Origin: Thiohalomonas denitrificans | GTDB lineage: Bacteria > Pseudomonadota > Gammaproteobacteria > Thiohalomonadales > Thiohalomonadaceae | NCBI GenBank assembly: GCA_020725115.1 | Contig: DYFR01000010.1 | Span: forward strand, 29,601-93,600 | Reading direction: 5' to 3' | Length of the DNA stretch: 64,000 bases | Shown: positions 63,428 to 64,000 of the stretch, in pieces | Position numbering within the stretch: position 1 is the first letter of the stretch | Layout: every line of letters starts with the position of its first letter | Position numbers and translations under genes: made by a program | Notes under the pieces: model-generated | Seen by the model: only the letters and a program-made list of their open reading frames with translations | Databases searched by the model: none | What the model was told of the DNA's origin: nothing

Positions 63428-64000
63428 TTACTTCTTCTTGACGTGTTCTTCCAGTTCGACAAAACCGGGACGCACAGTGGAGGGCAGCGCCTTGCGGCCA
63501 AACTCGACGGCGATCTGGGGGGTATAGCCATTCAGCGTCGCCATGATGCACACCTTGATGCAGCCGAGGAATTTGCCTTCTTCTTCGGCACGGTGTTTGA
63601 GTGCACTGGCCATGGGGCCGACAAAACCATAGGCCAGCAAAATGCCGAGGAAGGTGCCCACCAGGGCGGCACCGATCTTCATGCCCAGTACCTCGGGCGG
63701 CTCACCCAGGGAGCCCATGGTAATTACCACACCCATGACGGCCGCCACGATACCGAAGCCGGGCAGGCCGTCGGATACGGTGGTTACCGACTCACCCGGC
63801 AGCATCGCCTCGTGGTGATGGATATCCAGCTCCAGATCCATCAGGTTTTCCAGCTCGAAGGGATTCATGCTGCCACCCACCATCAACCGCATGTAGTCGG
63901 TGATGAAATCAAGGGCATGATGGTCGGCCAGTACCTTGGGATATTTCTTGAATATCTCGCTCTGATTCGGCTCTTCGATGTCATTTTCCAGCGCCATCAG
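63428..64000 (-). CDS. motA: Flagellar stator protein MotA, C-terminal part (runs off window)
   Basis: 191 codons are visible and the frame continues past the right edge; roughly the first 95 residues, including the first two membrane helices, lie outside. Seen here are the charged cytoplasmic loop with DLELDIHHHEAMLPGESV, then two membrane segments (GFGIVAAVMGVVITMG and IGAALVGTFLGILLAYGFVG with the conserved proline region LPGFG) and the C-terminal tail FVELEEHVKKK. 18 nt before motB. Confidence 0.95.
   Translation of the reverse strand: MMALENDIEEPNQSEIFKKYPKVLADHHALDFITDYMRLMVGGSMNPFELENLMDLELDIHHHEAMLPGESVTTVSDGLPGFGIVAAVMGVVITMGSLGEPPEVLGMKIGAALVGTFLGILLAYGFVGPMASALKHRAEEEGKFLGCIKVCIMATLNGYTPQIAVEFGRKALPSTVRPGFVELEEHVKKK

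Overview
This window reads as chromosome of a free-living, polarly flagellated, high-GC gammaproteobacterium. Gene order matches the core chromosome of Pseudomonas and of purple-sulfur or sulfur-oxidising gammaproteobacteria: leuC-leuD-leuB-asd-asd2-fimV-truA-trpF-(trpB-trpA)-accD-folC-dedD-cvpA-purF-metZ; the polar flagellar and chemotaxis cluster fliLMNOPQR-flhBA-flhF-fleN-fliA-cheYZAB-motCD-parC-parP-cheW; and orn, rsgA and motAB. No tRNA or rRNA gene, insertion sequence, prophage, integrase or CRISPR array was seen. The species cannot be named from this sequence.

Layout. 1-2.1 kb: partial cysS, then ppiA-ppiB-lpxH. 2.2-5.4 kb: a secreted protein of unknown function, a DUF455 ferritin-like protein, glycerate 2-kinase and an RRM protein. 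5.6-15.7 kb: a long biosynthetic unit on the minus strand, truA-trpF-trpB-trpA-accD-folC-dedD-cvpA-purF-metZ, with a clear terminator after purF. 15.9-24.4 kb: leuC-leuD-leuB-asd-asd2-fimV, with a divergent LysR gene whose likely target is leuC. 24.6-34.4 kb: assorted housekeeping genes (MFS transporter, 2OG-Fe hydroxylase, aroC, DUF1207, hemN, prmB, mogA, DUF481). 34.5-37.1 kb: the AmmeMemoRadiSam triad. 37.1-39.6 kb: a membrane pentapeptide-repeat protein, then FliK-like and FlhX genes. 39.7-58.9 kb: chemotaxis and flagellar export genes, all on the minus strand, headed by a candidate sigma-54 promoter before fliL. 59-64 kb: orn, an M48 protease, a pterin dehydratase, rsgA, and motB with partial motA, a second stator set.

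The genes cooperate in three main blocks: amino-acid, purine, fatty-acid and folate precursor synthesis; assembly of a single polar flagellum (FlhF and FleN set place and number, FliA drives late genes); and a chemotaxis array probably kept at the pole by ParC, ParP and a repeat-bearing linker in CheA.

The least ordinary feature is the set of intergenic palindromic repeats. Ten copies of one family (units like CGCAGAGA and CGCAGAGG) and at least five unrelated families share one design: 70-120 bp, arms built of short tandem words, and a short loop. In operons they fill the gap from just after a stop codon to just before the next ribosome-binding site, and in several places they supply start codons, stop codons or C-terminal residues. 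No gene overlaps of more than about 20 nt were accepted, and no gene-free stretch longer than 300 bases exists.
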